Source: Kaistella haifensis DSM 19056 (GTDB lineage: Bacteria; Bacteroidota; Bacteroidia; Flavobacteriales; Weeksellaceae). From it: DNA of 35,344 nucleotides. A program made the translations under genes and the position numbers. The stretch spans positions 1-35,344 of the forward strand of contig NZ_JASZ02000031.1 of the NCBI RefSeq assembly GCF_000735695.2. The letters run 5' to 3'. Under the pieces are notes generated by a model, which made no database searches, was not told where the DNA came from, and saw nothing but the letters and a program-made list of their open reading frames with translations. The first letter of the stretch is position 1, and every line of letters begins with the position of its first letter. This document shows positions 7,195 to 14,639 of the stretch, piece by piece.

Positions 7195-7228
7195 AATCCC
7201 GTTTGAGTAAATCAAGCGGGATTTTTCT
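7195..7228 (+). terminator. Attenuator terminator of the orphan His leader
   Basis: 12-bp stem AATCCCGTTTGA/TCAAGCGGGATT (7195-7206, 7212-7223, one G-U pair), loop GTAAA, then a T-rich tail. It lies where the transcription-attenuation terminator of a his operon would be. Confidence 0.82.
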
Positions 7229-7287
7229 TTCTTCGGATGATTTTCAGCATGCGATTTACTCAGACTATTTAATAAAAATTAAAATGT

Positions 7288-7532
7288 CTAAACTGATAAG
7301 GTATTTTCAAACGGAATTTCTTTGCTCCAGTCGAATTCTGCAGATTTCAGCGGAACTACCAAATCGGAATGAACTCCATTGGTTAATATGTAAAATTCTA
7401 TTTTTTCCGGTTCTGTTACAGGCTTTTTAGGAATTTCAATATACGGAATTAGCAGCGCACATAAAACATAAAGTCCCACTAATCCCATGATTACTACGAG
7501 AGCCTTCAGTAAAAAAAGTATAATTTCTTCAT
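7288..7532 (-). pseudogene. DUF2459 (TIGR02117-type) protein, broken at both ends
   Basis: The readable part (ATG at 7488) gives a transmembrane N-terminus, MGLVGLYVLCALLIPYIEIP, and then FYILTNGVHSDLVVPL and FDWSKEIPFENT. I recognise the NGVHTDFVVP motif and N-terminal layout of the DUF2459 family, whose members are roughly three times longer. The frame stops right after ENT, so most of the protein is gone. Upstream, the ATG at 7532 reads MKK out of frame; restoring one A in the run at 7527-7532 would give MKKIILFLLKALVVIMG joined to the readable part, so there is also a one-base frameshift. Both defects mark it as a dead gene. It ends about 60 bp from the orphan His attenuator. Confidence 0.7.
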
Positions 7533-7822
7533 CTTCAAATGTAACAAAAAATTAATGCAAAGAAAGTTTAAAATGGTTTTTCGAATGAAAATTTTTACTA
7601 AATTTAAACAGACAAAAAACAATAATGGATGCCTAAGAAATCTAAAAAAAACAAAAGATAAAAAATTCGTGTAAAAACAGCTCCGAAAAGAGTCCCGAAA
7701 AGACGTTGATTTTCAACTGAAATTTTTCAGGTTTTTATACTGTTTTTTTTGAACTTTAATTGAATTAAAGTTTTACAGCTAGTTTTCTCTCATTTTTGGA
7801 AAATCGAAATTTCCGAAAGGCA
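7533..7822. other. AT-rich gap with a small basic reading frame and hairpins
   Basis: At 7629-7661 an ATG opens the ten-residue frame MPKKSKKNKR, stopped by TAA. The same frame continues after the stop as KIRVKTAPKRVPKRR, ending at TGA 7707-7709. Shifting one A between two A-runs would join both parts into one 26-residue, strongly basic peptide. A weak hairpin CTGAAA/TTTCAG followed by T-runs (7717-7748) and a perfect AT palindrome (AACTTTAATT g AATTAAAGTT, 7752-7772) follow. Whether this is a gene, a decayed gene or chance is open. Confidence 0.3.
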
Positions 7823-8749
7823 TTACTTACCCAAAAATTCGATATTTCTTTTTAAGCCCGCAAACTTGGTTCTTTTCACCGGAGATTTTCGAAAGATTTC
7901 TGAAAAAATCTCTTGCGAAAGTTCTTTCCAATCCTCTTTTTTTGCATTTTCAAGAAAGTGATTCGGTTTGAATTTTTCCTGATGATGAGGTGCTGAAAAC
8001 CGATTCCACGGACAAACATCTTGGCAAATGTCACAACCAAACATCCAATCTTCCATTTTATTTTTAAATGTTTCGGGGATTTCGTTTTTCAGTTCAATGG
8101 TTGCATAGGAAATACATTTGCTTCCATCGATAATTTTCTCAGAAACAATTGCGTCCGTTGGGCAAGCCTCTATACATTTGGTACAGGTACCGCAATGATC
8201 GGTGGTTGGGGAATCTTCTTGAAGCTCCAAATCAATCATTATTTCTGCCAAAAAATAAAAAGAACCGCTTTGTTTGGTGATGAGGTTTGCGTTTTTTCCT
8301 ACCCAACCGATTCCGGATTTTTTCGCCCAACTTCTTTCCAAAACCGGCGCGGAATCTACAAACACCCGACAATGAAAATCTCCGATTTCTTCTTTCAATT
8401 CCGCCACCATTTCATTTAAGGTTTCTTTGATAATCTCGTGATAATCTTGTCCGTAAGCGTATTTTGAGATTTTAAAATTATCAATTGACGAAATTTTATC
8501 TTTCGGGAAATAGTTATAAGATAGAGAAATTACCGATTTGCAACCTTCGACCAACAAAGTAGGATCAAGTCTTTTATCAAAATAATTTTCCATGTAAGCC
8601 ATTTCCCCGTGATAATTGTTGTTTAGCCAATTTTCGAGCGGTTTGGCATCTTCTTCTAGAAAACCAGCTTTTGAAATTCCACAACTTTGGAAACCAAATT
8701 TTTTTGCTTTGGTTTTGACGAGTTGAGAATATTTTTCGGCGTAATTCAT
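7823..8749 (-). CDS. queG: Epoxyqueuosine reductase QueG
   Basis: Last step of queuosine synthesis in tRNA: cobalamin-dependent reduction of epoxyqueuosine to queuosine in the wobble position of GUN-anticodon tRNAs. The 308-residue protein carries the QueG layout: N-terminal region with [21 protein letters not shown] with the catalytic-type Asp132, the [12 protein letters not shown] cobalamin-binding region, then two ferredoxin-type clusters, [12 protein letters not shown] (186-197) and [11 protein letters not shown] (239-249). Its length fits the short form lacking the HEAT domain. It is monocistronic, divergent from the rhodanese gene, with a perfect -7 box 10 bp before the ATG. Confidence 0.95.
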   Translation of the reverse strand: MNYAEKYSQLVKTKAKKFGFQSCGISKAGFLEEDAKPLENWLNNNYHGEMAYMENYFDKRLDPTLLVEGCKSVISLSYNYFPKDKISSIDNFKISKYAYGQDYHEIIKETLNEMVAELKEEIGDFHCRVFVDSAPVLERSWAKKSGIGWVGKNANLITKQSGSFYFLAEIMIDLELQEDSPTTDHCGTCTKCIEACPTDAIVSEKIIDGSKCISYATIELKNEIPETFKNKMEDWMFGCDICQDVCPWNRFSAPHHQEKFKPNHFLENAKKEDWKELSQEIFSEIFRKSPVKRTKFAGLKRNIEFLGK

Positions 8750-8759
8750 TTTGATATTG

Positions 8760-8767
8760 CAAAACTA
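8760..8767 (-). promoter_or_regulatory. -7 promoter box for queG
   Basis: TAGTTTTG on the minus strand matches TAnnTTTG and lies 10 bp before the queG start. Confidence 0.6.
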
Positions 8768-8778
8768 ACATTATTTCA

Positions 8779-8786
8779 TAAATTTG
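8779..8786 (+). promoter_or_regulatory. -7 promoter box for the rhodanese gene
   Basis: TAAATTTG matches TAnnTTTG exactly on the plus strand. It lies 76 bp before the rhodanese ATG and close to the divergent queG box. Confidence 0.5.
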
Positions 8787-8862
8787 CTATTAGATTTTGC
8801 GAATCCTGTTCCCATACTTGGATTTTGTAAAGAGTTTTTTATGTAACCTTAAAACAAATTAT

Positions 8863-9150
8863 ATGTCATTAGTAGAGGTATTAAAATCTGGAAATTATCA
8901 TTTAATCGACGTTCGCGAACCTATGGAACTGGAAATGAACGGTCATATTGAAGAAGCTCAAAATATTCCTTTGGGTGAATTAGAAGATAGAAAGCAAGAA
9001 ATTCTGAATCTTAGCGGTTTCAAAATTTTCTTTTGCAGAAGCGGAAACAGAAGCGGGCAAGCCGTAGAATATTTCAAATCTCAAGGGATGACCGATGTGT
9101 ACAACGGAGGTGGATATGAAGAAATGAAGGAAACGCTGGAAAGTTTATAA
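8863..9150 (+). CDS. Single-domain rhodanese-like sulfurtransferase
   Basis: One rhodanese domain of 95 residues. It shows HLIDVREPMELEMNGHIEEAQNIPLGEL, the conserved CH2A-type region, then the active loop FCRSGNRSGQA with the persulfide-forming Cys, and NGGGYEEM near the end. Such small cytosolic rhodaneses (GlpE/PspE-like, but without a signal peptide here) shuttle sulfane sulfur; the acceptor is not known. The start at MSLVEV is chosen because a TTG-started extension to 8797 adds 22 residues not expected of the fold. A terminator follows directly, so it is monocistronic. Confidence 0.9.
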   Translation: MSLVEVLKSGNYHLIDVREPMELEMNGHIEEAQNIPLGELEDRKQEILNLSGFKIFFCRSGNRSGQAVEYFKSQGMTDVYNGGGYEEMKETLESL

Positions 9151-9154
9151 CACT

Positions 9155-9191
9155 AAAAATAAGTCAGATTTTTAATTTGGCTTATTTTTTT
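9155..9191 (+). terminator. Intrinsic terminator after the rhodanese gene
   Basis: Stem AAAAATAAGTCA/TGGCTTATTTTT (one G-U pair) with an 11-nt loop and a T-run at 9185-9191. Confidence 0.75.
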
Positions 9192-9246
9192 ACCCAAATG
9201 TCATATAATAAAAGTCAAAAAATATAAATGTTTGTTTAATTTTTGT

Positions 9247-9263
9247 TAATTGATTATCAATTA
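9247..9263. promoter_or_regulatory. 17-nt perfect palindrome upstream of the OMP gene
   Basis: TAATTGATTATCAATTA, two 8-bp half sites around a central T, about 95 bp before the outer-membrane protein start. It is a candidate operator or an AT-rich structural element. Confidence 0.35.
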
Positions 9264-9357
9264 TTTATGATGTTCTCGGTAAATATATTCTCTTTCTAAA
9301 TCATTTTTGGCACGATTTTGACAAGTAATCATTTCGTAAAACTTAAAATTTAGAATT

Positions 9358-9921
9358 ATGAATTCAATGAAGAAAACAGTCCTAGCTTTAGGAGTAATGA
9401 CAGCAGGATTAGTAAGTGCACAAAGTTCGGATATGAGAAACATGATTAAAGTAGGTGCAAATGTTGGTTTAGCAGTTCCGGCTGAAAATGCTTCTGCAAA
9501 ATTAGGTCTAGACGTTGCTTACCAAAATTTGGTAACTCCAGGATTTGGTCTAGGTATCGCAACTGGTTATAGCCACTTCTTCGGGAAAGAAAACAACGGA
9601 AATAATAATAATGATTTCGGTGTAGTTCCTGTAGCTGCTCTAATTAGAGTATATCCAAAACAAACTGGTTTCTATTTGGGAACTGACCTTGGTTACGGTT
9701 TCATCGTTGGTGATGACAAAGTTGCTTCTAACAGTAACGTTGATAGACCTGACGGAGGTTTCTACATCAAACCAGAAATCGGTTACCACAACAGAGATTG
9801 GAACTTCGCTCTTCAATATCAAAAAACCTTCACTGGTGATAAAGGTGAAATCGGATCTCAAAAATACAACGCTGGCGCAATTGGCGTAGGTGTTGGTTAC
9901 AACATTCCATTAGGGAAATAA
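9358..9921 (+). CDS. Outer-membrane beta-barrel protein
   Basis: 187 residues with a signal peptide (hydrophobic VLALGVMTAGLVSAQ, cleavage likely after SAQ or SA). The mature part has alternating strands with aromatic residues and Gly, such as FGLGIATGYSHFFG, AALIRVYPKQTGFYLGTDLGYGF, FYIKPEIGYHNRDWNFALQYQ and AIGVGVGYNIPLGK, typical of a small eight-strand OmpA/OmpX-like barrel in the outer membrane. No OmpA peptidoglycan domain is present. Codon choice (GGT, GCT, AAC, GAA) suggests strong expression. The start could be ATG 9358 or 9367; the second gives the more usual MKKTVLAL signal. It is flanked by terminators and is monocistronic. No specific function is visible. Confidence 0.85.
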   Translation: MNSMKKTVLALGVMTAGLVSAQSSDMRNMIKVGANVGLAVPAENASAKLGLDVAYQNLVTPGFGLGIATGYSHFFGKENNGNNNNDFGVVPVAALIRVYPKQTGFYLGTDLGYGFIVGDDKVASNSNVDRPDGGFYIKPEIGYHNRDWNFALQYQKTFTGDKGEIGSQKYNAGAIGVGVGYNIPLGK

Positions 9922-9950
9922 TCAATCTTTTGATTTTTTATAAAACTAAG

Positions 9951-9981
9951 CCTTCTCGAATTTTATTTGAGAAGGTTTTTT
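9951..9981 (+). terminator. Intrinsic terminator after the OMP gene
   Basis: Stem CCTTCTCGAA/TTTGAGAAGG with a five-base loop and a six-T run. Confidence 0.88.
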
Positions 9982-10003
9982 ATATTTATTACAAAACAAT
10001 TAT

Positions 10004-10011
10004 TATCTTTG
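10004..10011 (+). promoter_or_regulatory. -7 promoter box for glucokinase
   Basis: TATCTTTG, perfect TAnnTTTG, 19 bp before the glucokinase start. Confidence 0.62.
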
Positions 10012-10030
10012 GTAGATAACACTCACCACA

Positions 10031-11074
10031 ATGGAAACTAAAAATAAATTCAAACTTTTCTTGCCAAAAATTACGGAAGATTCCAACAGTAAAATTACAG
10101 TGCTCTCCGCCGATGTAAGGAGCAATGTTACCTATATTGCTTTGTATGAAACTGTTGACAAAAAAGTTGTTCAGAAACACGAAAGCAGCTACCCAACGGA
10201 GGATTTTGCTTCTTTTTCCGAAATCGCCAATCGTTTTATTTCCGATTTTTCGCTTTCCGGAATTTCAAAAATTGCTGTAGCAGTTCCAGGTCCGGTAATT
10301 GGTGGCAAAAGTGCGCCTGTTCGGTTGCCTTGGACTTTGGATTCTGAAGAAATTAAAGCAAAAACTCAGGTAGAAAAAGTTTATCTTATCAACGATATGG
10401 AAGCTTCGTCCTATGGTTTAGGAAATGTTGACGAAAGTAACTTTCTTACCATTCATCAATCCGAAAATTTCATTCCCGGAAATATCGCCGTTTTAGCTCC
10501 AGGTGCGGGATTAGGAGAAGCTGGCTTGTTTTGGGATGGCGATACTTTAAGACCTTTTGCTACTGAAGGTGGACATTGCGAATTTTCCCCGCGAACCAAT
10601 GAGGAGGTTGAATTTTACCAATTTTTACAGAAAATTTATGGTATTGTAACTTGGGAATCGGTACTTTCCACCTCTGGTTTATTCAATATTTATCGTTTTT
10701 TAAGAGACGTAAAACAGCAAAAACAACCGGAATGGCTTACCAAAGAAATCGAAGCAGACAACTTCACCGATGCTTTGATTAATGGTGCTTTGGAAAATAA
10801 AGATAGAATTTGCAAAATGACCGTGGATGCCTATATCATGTATCTTGCCAGAGAAGCCAATAGTTTGGTATTGAAGTTAAAAGCAACCGGAGGTTTGTTC
10901 CTGAGTGGTGAAATTCCGGTGAAACTTCAGCAATACCTTAAAAACGATAAGTTTTACAAAAGTTTTATCGTAAGCGATAAAATGGAAGTGGTACTGAAGG
11001 ATATACCAATTTATCTTGTAAAAGACGAGAAAACCATCATCAATGGTGCTGCTTTGTATGCTGCATTTTCTTAA
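10031..11074 (+). CDS. glk: Glucokinase (Glk family)
   Basis: ATP-dependent phosphorylation of glucose to glucose 6-phosphate in the cytosol, feeding glycolysis. At 347 residues it is of the bacterial Glk type (PF02685), not ROK: there is no ROK zinc-Cys motif. Visible motifs are the phosphate-1-like VLSADVRSNVTYIALYE (24-40), IAVAVPGPV (81-89), the catalytic-base segment YLINDMEA with Asp122, the phosphate-2 segment APGAGLGEAGL (156-166) and ATEGGHCEFSPR (177-188) that contacts glucose. It is monocistronic between two strong terminators. Confidence 0.92.
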   Translation: METKNKFKLFLPKITEDSNSKITVLSADVRSNVTYIALYETVDKKVVQKHESSYPTEDFASFSEIANRFISDFSLSGISKIAVAVPGPVIGGKSAPVRLPWTLDSEEIKAKTQVEKVYLINDMEASSYGLGNVDESNFLTIHQSENFIPGNIAVLAPGAGLGEAGLFWDGDTLRPFATEGGHCEFSPRTNEEVEFYQFLQKIYGIVTWESVLSTSGLFNIYRFLRDVKQQKQPEWLTKEIEADNFTDALINGALENKDRICKMTVDAYIMYLAREANSLVLKLKATGGLFLSGEIPVKLQQYLKNDKFYKSFIVSDKMEVVLKDIPIYLVKDEKTIINGAALYAAFS

Positions 11075-11093
11075 AACTGCATTCAATAAATAT

Positions 11094-11119
11094 AAAACTC
11101 CGGCATTCGTCGGAGTTTT
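11094..11119 (+). terminator. Intrinsic terminator after glk
   Basis: Stem AAAACTCCG/CGGAGTTTT with an 8-nt loop, 20 bp after the glk stop. Confidence 0.82.
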
Positions 11120-11167
11120 CTAGTGAATTAATTGCACAATGAAAATCTTATTTTTTATTTTTACCAA

Positions 11168-11833
11168 ATGAAACTTTACGTTATTAGCGGATTAGGAGCA
11201 GATTTTAAGGTGTTGGAAAAAATAAAATTTCCAGCAAATCTCGAAGTGATTTTCGTTCCTTGGTTGATTCCAGAAAAAGGCGAACATTTTAAAGATTATG
11301 TCTTGAGAATTGCCGAAAACATCGATGATTCCCAACCGTTTTCTCTTCTCGGATATTCTTTTGGTGGAATTATGGTGCAGGAAATCGATAAGATAAAACC
11401 TGCTGAAAAAATCGTGATTCTGGGAAGTATAAAATCCGATAAAGAAAAATCCAGATTTATCAAAGTAGGTGAGGTGACACGCATACCGAAATATCTTCCC
11501 GAAAATATTTTTACCGAAAAATCAGCGCTTGGATATTCATTTATTAGGAAACTTTTCGATCCGAATAACCCAAGAATAATGGAATATTTTAACGTTCGAA
11601 ATCCATATTATTTGAAATGGAGCATCGAAAAAATTGCCGCTTGGAAATTTGAAGAAAACCCTAAAGTGATACAGGTTTTAGCGGATAAAGACATTGTTTT
11701 TCCCATCAAATATTCCAAACCCAATTACGTCATCGAAAACGGAACGCATCTTTTTCCGGCAACCAAACCGAGAGAAGTTTCCACTATTTTACAGGAAATT
11801 TTCGCTCCGGATTTGTCTTCATCGAAGGAATAA
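11168..11833 (+). CDS. Alpha/beta-hydrolase
   Basis: 221 residues with an alpha/beta-hydrolase core. YVISGLGADFKVL holds the oxyanion loop region; FSLLGYSFGGIMVQEI carries the nucleophile elbow GYSFGG (Ser is the nucleophile); the late VIENGTHLFPATKP supplies the catalytic His; the Asp is likely in VLADKDIVFP. It has no signal peptide, so it is cytosolic. The substrate is unknown. The start at MKLYVISG is chosen since an in-frame upstream start at 11132 would place extra residues before the first strand. A TATTTTTA-like box lies just upstream. Confidence 0.82.
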   Translation: MKLYVISGLGADFKVLEKIKFPANLEVIFVPWLIPEKGEHFKDYVLRIAENIDDSQPFSLLGYSFGGIMVQEIDKIKPAEKIVILGSIKSDKEKSRFIKVGEVTRIPKYLPENIFTEKSALGYSFIRKLFDPNNPRIMEYFNVRNPYYLKWSIEKIAAWKFEENPKVIQVLADKDIVFPIKYSKPNYVIENGTHLFPATKPREVSTILQEIFAPDLSSSKE

Positions 11834-11931
11834 ATTTATGTTTATTAAACGGTTTTTTAATTAAAACTTAAAAATAATTTATTTCCGGGAAATGTTTTCT
11901 CTTGGTTAATTTTAATATTCAACAAAAAAGC

Positions 11932-11939
11932 TATTTTTG
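11932..11939 (+). promoter_or_regulatory. -7 promoter box for sdaA, nearly leaderless
   Basis: TATTTTTG, perfect TAnnTTTG, ends only 7 bp before the ATG at 11947, so the mRNA would start within a few bases of the start codon. It also rules out the in-frame upstream start at 11902. Confidence 0.62.
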
Positions 11940-11946
11940 TATCATT

Positions 11947-13365
11947 ATGCAATCTATCAGTGTTTTTGAAATCATCAAAGTCGGAATTGGTCCATCGAGT
12001 TCGCATACTATGGGTCCTTGGAATGCGGCAGAAAGTTTTCTAAATTTAATTCGCAGAAGCCATTCAATTTCTGAAGTAAAAGAAGTTTTTGTTGAATTTT
12101 TCGGTTCGCTTGCCAAAACAGGAATTGGTCACGGAACTGATATTGCCGGAATGCTGGGACTTTCCGGCGAAAATTTCAAGACCATTGATACATCGTCCAT
12201 CGATTCGAAAATTGAAACCATAAAATCTTCTAACCAAATAAATCTTGCCGGTGAAAAGGTAATTCCTTTCGTTTATGGTAAACATTTAATTTTAAATAAA
12301 GAAAAATCCTTAGATTTTCATCCAAACGGAATGATTTTTCAAGCCGTTTTCGAAAATAGTGAAACATTATCCCAGGATTATTATTCAGTTGGTGGCGGTT
12401 TTATTGCGACTCAAGAAGAGAATTCGCTGGAGAAGCATTGTATCAGAACGCTATATCCGTGTCATAATGGCGAAGCGATCATTAAATATGTTAATCTGTT
12501 AAATTTGAACCGAATTTCAGATTTAATATTGCTCAACGAAGAATCTTGGCGCAGAAAAGAAGAAACAGAGAAAGAAGCACTTTATATTTGGCAACAGATT
12601 AAAGAATGTATTTACAAAGGCGTAAACAGGGAAGGAACGCTTCCTGGTGGATTGAATGTAACGCGCCGGGCAGCTGGTTTGAACCGAAAATTATTGAAAG
12701 ATAAAATCTACAGAAATATCGACGAATGGTTCCGAATGGTGGTAGATGCTGAAGAAAATTTTGTAAACATCAGCAAATGGGTTACGTGTTTTGCATTGGC
12801 GGTAAATGAAGAGAATGCGAGTTTCGGGCGTATCATCACAGCACCTACCAACGGAGCAAGTGGAGTGACTCCCGCGGTTTTGATGTATTCACAAGCTTTT
12901 ACAGAATTCAATAAAGAAGAAGATATCGTCCGTTTTCTTTTGGTTGCAGGCGAGATAGGTACACTATTCAAGAAAAATGCAACGATTTCTGCAGCAATGG
13001 GAGGTTGCCAAGCGGAAGTAGGAGTGTCTTCGGCAATGGCAGCAGCCGGTCTTACGGAAATTATGGGCGGAACTCCCGGACAAGTGCTTATGGCAGCGGA
13101 AATTGCAATGGAACACCATTTGGGAATGACCTGCGATCCTATTGCAGGTTTGGTACAAATCCCTTGTATTGAGAGAAATTCGATGGGCGCTATAAAAGCG
13201 ATTACCGCGGCGAATATCGCCATTGAATCGGATCCATCCAAAGCCAGAGTTTCCCTAGATCAGGTAATTCAATCGATGTGGGATACCGCGCAAAGCATGA
13301 ATGATCGTTTCAAGGAAACTTCCGAAGGTGGATTGGCAATTGCGGTAAATGTGGCAGAATGTTAA
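11947..13365 (+). CDS. sdaA: L-serine ammonia-lyase (iron-sulfur type)
   Basis: Converts L-serine to pyruvate and ammonia in the cytosol, using a [4Fe-4S] cluster. The 472-residue protein combines both family domains in one chain: the N-terminal beta domain starting SVFEIIKVGIGPSSSHTMGP and the catalytic alpha domain with TAPTNGASGVTPAVL. The cluster cysteines are visible as GGCQAEVG (Cys354), TCDPIAG (Cys396) and IPCIERNS (Cys407). Length and layout match single-chain SdaA/SdaB enzymes. The start is fixed by the promoter box 7 bp upstream. It is convergent with tyrA; 25 bp separate their stops. Confidence 0.94.
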   Translation: MQSISVFEIIKVGIGPSSSHTMGPWNAAESFLNLIRRSHSISEVKEVFVEFFGSLAKTGIGHGTDIAGMLGLSGENFKTIDTSSIDSKIETIKSSNQINLAGEKVIPFVYGKHLILNKEKSLDFHPNGMIFQAVFENSETLSQDYYSVGGGFIATQEENSLEKHCIRTLYPCHNGEAIIKYVNLLNLNRISDLILLNEESWRRKEETEKEALYIWQQIKECIYKGVNREGTLPGGLNVTRRAAGLNRKLLKDKIYRNIDEWFRMVVDAEENFVNISKWVTCFALAVNEENASFGRIITAPTNGASGVTPAVLMYSQAFTEFNKEEDIVRFLLVAGEIGTLFKKNATISAAMGGCQAEVGVSSAMAAAGLTEIMGGTPGQVLMAAEIAMEHHLGMTCDPIAGLVQIPCIERNSMGAIKAITAANIAIESDPSKARVSLDQVIQSMWDTAQSMNDRFKETSEGGLAIAVNVAEC

Positions 13366-13390
13366 GCTGAAATTGAGGAGTTTTATCAAA

Positions 13391-14236
13391 TTATTTATCT
13401 AAAATTCCTCTGATTTTATTGGCATTTCTAATGAGATCTTCCAACAAATCATAATTCTCTTTTTCTAAAGCAGATTTGAATTTTCTTAGTTGCGAAATAT
13501 GCTCATTGAGTACATCCAGCACATTTTCTTTGTTTTGTTTAAAGATTGGAACCCACATTTCCGGATGCGATTTCGCCAAGCGAACCGTACTTGAAAAACC
13601 GGTACTTGCAAGCTGAAAAATCGTTTCTTCTTCGCGTTCTTTTTCCAAAACAGTGTTCGCAAGTGCATAAGAAGTGATGTGTGAAATGTGTGAAATATAA
13701 GCGGTATGAATATCATGATCATCCGAATTCATGTAGATCAAATGCATATCGAGGTTTTCAATTACCTTTTGTACCATTCTCAATGCATCTTCAGCAGAAT
13801 CTTCTCGATCGCAAACGACGGCAGCTTTTCCAGAAAAACTTTCTGAAATCGCGGATTTAGGACCCGAATTTTCCGTTCCCCACATCGGGTGAAAAGCAAC
13901 GAAACGTTTCCTCATCGGATGATTGCGAACAGCTCCTACGATTCCGTGTTTGGTGGAACCTACGTCCATCACTGTTTGGTTGTCATTGATTAAATCGAGT
14001 ACGCTTGGTAAAATTTTTCTTGCCGCATCTACAGGAATAGCGATAATCACCAATTCCGATTGGCTCACCGCGTTTTCGAGAGAAGAAATTTCGTCGATAA
14101 TTCCAAGATTTTTGGCTTCAGTTAAATGATTTTCATTTTGATCTACCCCAAAAACATAAGAAACCAATCCTGCAGATTTTAGTTTCAATGCCATGGAACC
14201 TCCAATTAATCCAACACCGATGATCGTAATTTTCAT
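13391..14236 (-). CDS. tyrA: Prephenate dehydrogenase
   Basis: NAD(P)-dependent oxidative decarboxylation of prephenate to 4-hydroxyphenylpyruvate in tyrosine synthesis. 281 residues: Rossmann motif GVGLIGGSMALKL (7-19), then VIIAIPVD, VMDVGSTKHGI, and FHPMWGTENSGPKSA, the substrate-binding region with the conserved His of this family. An all-helical dimerisation domain follows (HISHITSYALA; FQLASTGFSSTVRLAKSHPEMW). No fused chorismate mutase or ACT domain is seen. It is last in the probable unit ald - small protein - tyrA. Confidence 0.92.
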   Translation of the reverse strand: MKITIIGVGLIGGSMALKLKSAGLVSYVFGVDQNENHLTEAKNLGIIDEISSLENAVSQSELVIIAIPVDAARKILPSVLDLINDNQTVMDVGSTKHGIVGAVRNHPMRKRFVAFHPMWGTENSGPKSAISESFSGKAAVVCDREDSAEDALRMVQKVIENLDMHLIYMNSDDHDIHTAYISHISHITSYALANTVLEKEREEETIFQLASTGFSSTVRLAKSHPEMWVPIFKQNKENVLDVLNEHISQLRKFKSALEKENYDLLEDLIRNANKIRGILDK

Positions 14237-14267
14237 CCTTCAACAATACTTTAATTAGAATTTTATC

Positions 14268-14639
14268 TTAACGAAGTTTCTTTAAGGTCTTGAAAGTTGC
14301 ATTTTCCTTGCATTTTTCAAAACCGATTTCAAATTTTGGGTTTTTATTCGGGTACGTAAGCAGATATTCAGGGCAAGGTTTTTTCTGAGCTTGGCTTCTA
14401 TCAAAATCGATTGAACCTTTAGTGATAATGCTGTCCTTCAAAAATTTTTCATCTATATTGTTCAGTTTCATCTGTTCTGAAAACGCAGGTGTATAAACTA
14501 TTTTTTTAGAAAGGGTTTCTGCTATTACTCTGGAGTTTGGAAGATATCCGCTACAGCTTGCGCCTTTTTTGTTTAGGATAAAAAATACCAACATCAGCCC
14601 GGGAATTAGGCCGATAAAGAAAAATTTCAATTTTCTCAT
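14268..14639 (-). CDS. Small membrane-anchored protein, possibly DUF4258-like
   Basis: 123 residues with a single N-terminal membrane segment (KFFFIGLIPGLMLVFFILN) followed by a short basic stretch, a Cys-containing segment (ASCSGYLPNSRVIAETL) and a domain with KKPCPEYLL and FEKCKENATF. Three to four cysteines lie outside the membrane segment and may form disulfides if it faces the periplasm. The layout recalls the DUF4258-type small proteins of Flavobacteriia, but I am not sure. Its ATG follows the ald stop codon with no gap, so it is translated from the ald transcript; 31 nt separate it from tyrA. Confidence 0.7.
   Translation of the reverse strand: MRKLKFFFIGLIPGLMLVFFILNKKGASCSGYLPNSRVIAETLSKKIVYTPAFSEQMKLNNIDEKFLKDSIITKGSIDFDRSQAQKKPCPEYLLTYPNKNPKFEIGFEKCKENATFKTLKKLR

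Noticed and set aside
12708-13241. 177-codon frame opposite sdaA
   Set aside because: Antisense shadow of the conserved serine deaminase catalytic domain; no family features.
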